This document shows, piece after piece, positions 60,301-64,000 of a stretch of 64,000 nucleotides of DNA. Source of the stretch: Alitta virens (lineage: Eukaryota > Annelida > Polychaeta > Phyllodocida > Nereididae); contig OW028575.1 in assembly GCA_932294295.1 (NCBI GenBank), positions 37,946,253 through 38,010,252 of the forward strand, written 5' to 3'. How positions within the stretch are numbered: the first letter of the stretch is position 1; every line of letters begins with the position of its first letter. The translations under genes and the position numbers were made by a program. The notes below the pieces were generated by a model. That model had not been told where the DNA came from. It saw only the letters and a program-made list of their open reading frames with translations, and ran no database searches.

Positions 60301-60401
60301 TGCAGATCCTCTGGACTGAACAGCCATGGACAGTGGTTAGTTTAACTTTTGACTGCCCCCACGTGGACTCTACTGGACCGCTGTCCTTAAGCAATCTTAT
60401 T
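57311..60401. other. Noncoding stretch, possible LINE-like end
   Basis: Complement at about 57937-57990 reads CAAGGGCAAATAAAGACTATT, resembling a LINE 3' end, but there is no tail repeat and no coding remnant, so it is not called. Frames at 58522-58794 and 59379-59621 are unrecognised. A CTTTTTCTT run lies near 59143. Confidence 0.35.
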
Positions 60402-60466
60402 GTCACGTGACCTGGCACTGTGACGTCATAATCACGTGAATCACCTGATCGATTGGGGTGACGTCA
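60402..60466. promoter_or_regulatory. Alternating E-box/CRE cluster
   Basis: Four perfect 8-bp palindromes in 64 bp: TCACGTGA (60403-60410, inside GTCACGTGAC), TGACGTCA (60421-60428), TCACGTGA (60432-60439) and TGACGTCA (60459-60466), with a CCAAT box in complement (CGATTGG, about 60450). TCACGTGA is the bHLH-zip site and TGACGTCA the CREB/ATF site. DNA just downstream is GC-richer with a G run at 60579-60592. This is a likely promoter or enhancer core; the target gene is not seen. Confidence 0.5.
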
Positions 60467-62408
60467 GCAGGGAGCCAGTGGTGGGCAGTGGATGGAGGGC
60501 AGCAGCACACTGTCCTCACGCTGGTCGATTTATCGGATTGTCTCGGGAGGGTGACACTCTGAAGGGGAGAAAGGGTGAGGGGGGGGGGGGGGGCTCGCTG
60601 GGCTCCCCGAATGAGCGGTCAACCCATGCAGTGGCATATCAACCCCTGCAGTGGCAGCACATCATCCCATTGCCAGGCACATCACGTCCACAGACTTCCT
60701 CATCCCATGCCATTCCATGGCAGACATGCAGTAATCCCAAAGAAACTCAATTGCCACATTCACCATGCAAATTCCAAATTGACAATACGAGTATGTGAGC
60801 TTATCCATCGCCTGAAGCACATTGCAATTGTGTATAGTGAGCAGGCTGCCTGTCCCCCCGCAGGAACTACTCTTGACAGCTTGTAATGTTCCCAAACTAC
60901 ATTTGTTATACGCTGTCACTGTTGCCTCCACTTGGACTGATATGTTCGTATGGAATTGGAATTACACCATGGAAACTGCTGGTTGTTGGTGGCCATTTCA
61001 TTGCAATCTCTACGGCCCTGCCATTTATTTCTGTCATAGTTGAGCTTCAACTTACAAACGGGTCACTGCCCTTTCCATTGGGCGCTGTAATAGTTCGGGT
61101 TAATATCCATGTGGCATCCAATCTACCAGTGGGCCCGGCCTGCTTGTTTCTGATATCATAGTCAGGGAAGGCGGATAAAACCAACAGCCAATTTGCGGCC
61201 CCGATCGGCTCTGGCTAATATAGCCATGTAGTGTGTTGACCCAGGCTGTGCCGCTTATTTTATTTGGAAACACTGAAGCCACATGTGCAGATATGGCCAA
61301 TGTTGGTTTCATTTAGGCAGTTCCAATGATAAGCTGATGCTGCTGCTGCTGCTACTGATGCTGTAATGGTATGAGCCCCTTGCTTCACAAATGGCTGCAT
61401 GTAGAGAGGGGTTTGAGGGGCTGCTGGTCGGCTCCTAATATAGGCTATCTGTCTTCACATGTCATCTTACCCAAGAGCAGCCCTACTCCAAGCTCGCCTG
61501 ATGCGCGCAGTGACATGACTGCGATTCCGTTGCCACTACTCTTTATCAGATGGGGTTCCTACCCCCTTCCCCTCTATACCTGATTACTCAACCCCCGAAA
61601 GACGGATCTAGCCCTGACCCTTTCGTTTCTCCTTCACCTAACCGCTATAATTTATTGATGGTTCATCGATCCAATGCTGTTACTTGTGATTTTGGCATTT
61701 AACTTCATCTTTATGGCACGGTCACTGTGACACCGCGGAAAATCGAACGGCAGGTCGGCACAGTGGTCGGGCGCTTCTAAGACTTGTAGTCCTCGTGTAA
61801 ACAAAAATATCAGCGGTTGGGGACATATGCAGTCGACACATTGCAAGTGATCAGGTTATTAGTGATAATGGTAACTCGTAACATCATTACCGACTTTCAA
61901 AATTACAGACAATACAGGTTTTGTTTTGTTTTCAAGTTCAGTGATTATTTTCACTTCGTTTTCATTTTTGTTTTACAATATTTTAGCAATTGATTATACA
62001 ATTTAGTTGCTAGACTTATGTATCTGTCCTACAATCACCCCAAAAGTAATTCAGACGCCTTTGACTTCAAATAGTTGCAACCTACAATGATGAAGACATT
62101 GAAATCACAGCCATAGAAAACCATTGACATATTGCACCTTCATCTAAATCACTTTATCACAGTGTAAATTTTGTATCAATTCTGAAATTGTGCAGGAACA
62201 TACAACCTGTGCAGGGACATAGCTACTGATCTTCTGGGTAGGATTGCATGAAGAATTGGAGGAGTGGCATTATACAACTTCACAGTTCCAACCACTTCAA
62301 AGTTAAAGCCAATCTGCTGTGGTGGTCTCAATGTTGTATGATTCTACTGGGTGGCAATGGACGGGCAATTGTTTGCTGATCTATGGATTATATAGATTAT
62401 AGATGAGC
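60467..62408. other. GC-richer noncoding stretch
   Basis: From 60.5 to 61.6 kb the DNA is less AT-rich than average. It contains a G run (60579-60592), a tandem pair of ATGCAGTGGCA-like words near 60625-60655 and a CTGCTG run near 61340. Several 70-120-codon frames overlap on both strands without a family signature. If the cluster at 60.4 kb is a promoter, a noncoding first exon could lie here. Confidence 0.4.
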
Positions 62409-62616
62409 TACATAAAGGACATACCGCCTGTACAGAGACGTATAGCCTGTACATGAACATACATCCTGTGCAGGGACATACAGGGATATACAGCCTGCAC
62501 GGGGACACACAGCCTATATGCCATGTGCAGGGACATACAGCTTGTGCATGGACATACAGCTTGTGCATGGACATACAGCATGTGCATGGACATACACAAC
62601 CTGTGCATGGACATAC

Positions 62617-62618
<2 letters not shown>
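62409..62618. repeat. 18-21-bp minisatellite
   Basis: Units around GGACATACAGCTTGTGCAT, about ten copies, most regular at the right end next to an AT run. Confidence 0.9.

Positions 62619-62670
<52 letters not shown>
62619..62670. repeat. AT dinucleotide tract
   Basis: About 26 AT units. By position it may be the 3' tail of the minus-strand LINE that starts to its right. Confidence 0.9.
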
Positions 62671-62673
<3 letters not shown>

Positions 62674-62697
62674 TGTCCAGTGCCTATAGCTACCCAT

Positions 62698-63210
62698 ATA
62701 TATATATATATATAGAATTTTATTGACCGCAGGGCATCAAAAAGATACATGTGTCATAAAAAAATAAAAACAAGGATAAAAAGAAAAAAATACATATATA
62801 TAATGATTAAGTAAAATAAAAGAACAATCTACATGAACATAATTTAGTTACATATTAAAAACATCTATATGATAATTATGTATATATAAGCATATGAATA
62901 ACAAGGCACCATCAGGGCAATTAACAGGAATCAATGCACCATAGAAAATTAATGCTGAATACAAATAAGCAGCAGGAGTGGGTATTTACATATGTACAGA
63001 TTTTATATCCAGTTATATTGTCTATTTTAGGAATTGTATATAATAATAATGACAACAGTAAAAACAATTACATAAGCATACCAATATATGTACAAATCCT
63101 TATTTGGAGCAACAATAAATGAAATAAACAAGCATATCAACAACCAAGTATATTTACAAACAAACAATCAAGCATGCACCAGGCAACCACAAATCAAACC
63201 ATGTGAGTCT
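62698..63210 (-). mobile_element. Nested LINE 3'-UTR fragment
   Basis: On the minus strand it ends GCCCTGCGGTCAATAAAATTC followed by TATATATA (62698-62714), a LINE-type end with polyadenylation signal and microsatellite tail. It has no coding part, so it is strongly 5'-truncated. The exact 27-bp repeats on both sides fit a target-site duplication. Alternatively this is the host LINE's own long 3' UTR and the repeat arose another way. Confidence 0.6.
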
Positions 63211-63272
63211 GCATGTCCAGTGCCTATAGCTACCCATGACCATGTGGTGAACTTTATGAATGGAAATGTAAA

Positions 63273-63998
63273 TTAAACGATATTATCAGTTTTTAGGACT
63301 ATGTTTAAGAATTTACCTAAAGCATAAATCATTTCTGAGTTTTTATTAATCATTATTTTTAAAAGTTGTTCTTGGGGGTGAAAGATAGTGAAGTCTTCAA
63401 TATGTTTATAAGCTGCTTGGTAGAGATCCATTCTAGCCGTTTCCCAATTTCTACAAATTATCAAACAATGAAACTCATCTTCAGTGTCATTTATGTCGCA
63501 TCTTTTACAAATGCGCTCTTCAGCTACTACATAAGGTCTCTTGTGTCTACCTAATTCTATATGGAGATTACGAAAACTCAGTCTAAATCTGGCTATGCTA
63601 CGATAAAGATACTTACAGTAGGTAGGTTGTAATTTAAATAAGATTCTAGACACAGTTCCTTCTGAAAGAGTTTGTAAGTTCTAAGCTTAAGATTTTTTTA
63701 CATTGTCATTAATATCCGTTAACATCTTGCTTTGTGCATGTTCATACAACTTAGTGATAATTGAAGCTGGGATTTCATCATCATTAATGTTTAAGCTATC
63801 TGTAACCTGATGTATCCTAATTAGGCAGCATGGCTGATTGTCCTGATAAAGGGATACTTGAACAGCATAGCATTTGCGTAATAATAAGGGGCAATTTTCA
63901 GATTTTAACCTATCCCAGTATTTAATAGCAGAAGCTTGCTGTCTATATATCAATGGGAATCTGCCCCTATCTGCTAGTACAGCAACAGATGATGTTTG
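63273..63998 (-). pseudogene. LINE ORF2 C-terminal region, two stops
   Basis: One continuous minus-strand frame broken by TAA (63687-63689) and TAG (63681-63683) six bases apart. It starts with SVAVLADRGRFPLIYRQQ, typical of the post-polymerase part of CR1/L2-type proteins. Then comes a zinc-knuckle-like CKRC...H....C pattern (ICKRCD, about residue 45-70 of the last segment) after RPYVVAEER, and it ends ...KTDNIV. This region follows the reverse transcriptase and probably helps bind LINE RNA. The stops make this copy inactive; the reverse transcriptase core lies outside the window. Confidence 0.85.
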
Positions 63999-64000
63999 GT

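Larger units (their letters stand above)
62671..64000 (-). mobile_element. LINE copy with nested insertion
   Basis: A minus-strand LINE enters from beyond the right window edge, ends its reading at 63273, and continues as a short 3' UTR that is interrupted by a 513-bp insert flanked by 27-bp direct repeats (62671-62697, 63211-63237). Its tail is the AT tract at 62619-62670. Only the C-terminal third of the protein lies in the window. Confidence 0.75.

Overview
This window reads as anonymous nuclear DNA from an animal, probably a marine invertebrate. It is AT-rich and contains no long, family-recognisable open reading frame outside transposons. It is full of tetranucleotide microsatellites, poly(C)/poly(G) runs, tRNA-derived SINEs, CR1/L2-type LINE debris and small TA- or TTAA-flanked foldback elements. 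Animal-type control motifs occur (NRF1, ETS, YY1, E2F, CRE, E-box, CTCF-like cores). These features would suit a deuterostome such as a hemichordate or echinoderm, but the sequence alone does not fix the species. No bacterial, organellar or phage operon is present, and I found no coding system such as a defence or biosynthetic cluster.

Layout. 1-6 kb: AT-rich noncoding DNA, a LINE 3' end with a pentanucleotide tail (2721-3100), and a possible untranslated exon with good splice sites (3575-3969). 6.0-7.1 kb: a 5'-truncated, frameshifted LINE reverse transcriptase on the minus strand. 7.1-9.2 kb: SINE fragments and three CTCF-like cores. 9.17-10.32 kb: a 1.15-kb array of 9- and 10-bp units with higher-order structure, abutting a foldback element. 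10.5-18 kb: a second LINE 3' end related to the first, two ATCT microsatellites, a TA-flanked MITE and a TA-flanked palindrome. 18.16-18.89 kb: a perfect 45-bp inverted repeat enclosing about 640 bp. 19-36 kb: MITE copies, a dispersed element seen as fragments in three places, a promoter-like ETS/NRF1/YY1 cluster (23.87-23.92 kb), a polypurine tract (31.1-31.5 kb) and a TTAA-flanked piggyBac-like MITE (32.19-32.80 kb). 36.9-37.8 kb: a CpG- and GC-richer block that looks like an untranslated exon. 38.7-42.2 kb: an 85-93-bp degenerate tandem repeat, an ATCT/AGAT foldback, and a 12-bp minisatellite open in frames on both strands. 44-50 kb: two full SINE copies with target-site duplications plus two other SINE types. 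50-62 kb: GATT-rich repeats, a polypyrimidine tract, and an alternating E-box/CRE cluster at 60.40-60.47 kb. 62.4-64 kb: a minisatellite, then a LINE on the minus strand whose 3' end appears to carry a second, nested LINE fragment.

How it works together. The only coding remnants are decayed LINE proteins, broken by frameshifts or stops. The window is best read as intergenic or intronic DNA shaped by retroposition and short-repeat expansion. A few compact motif clusters and two possible untranslated exons are the best candidates for host function. All function calls on those are inferences from motif matches; homology, transcript and chromatin data were not available.
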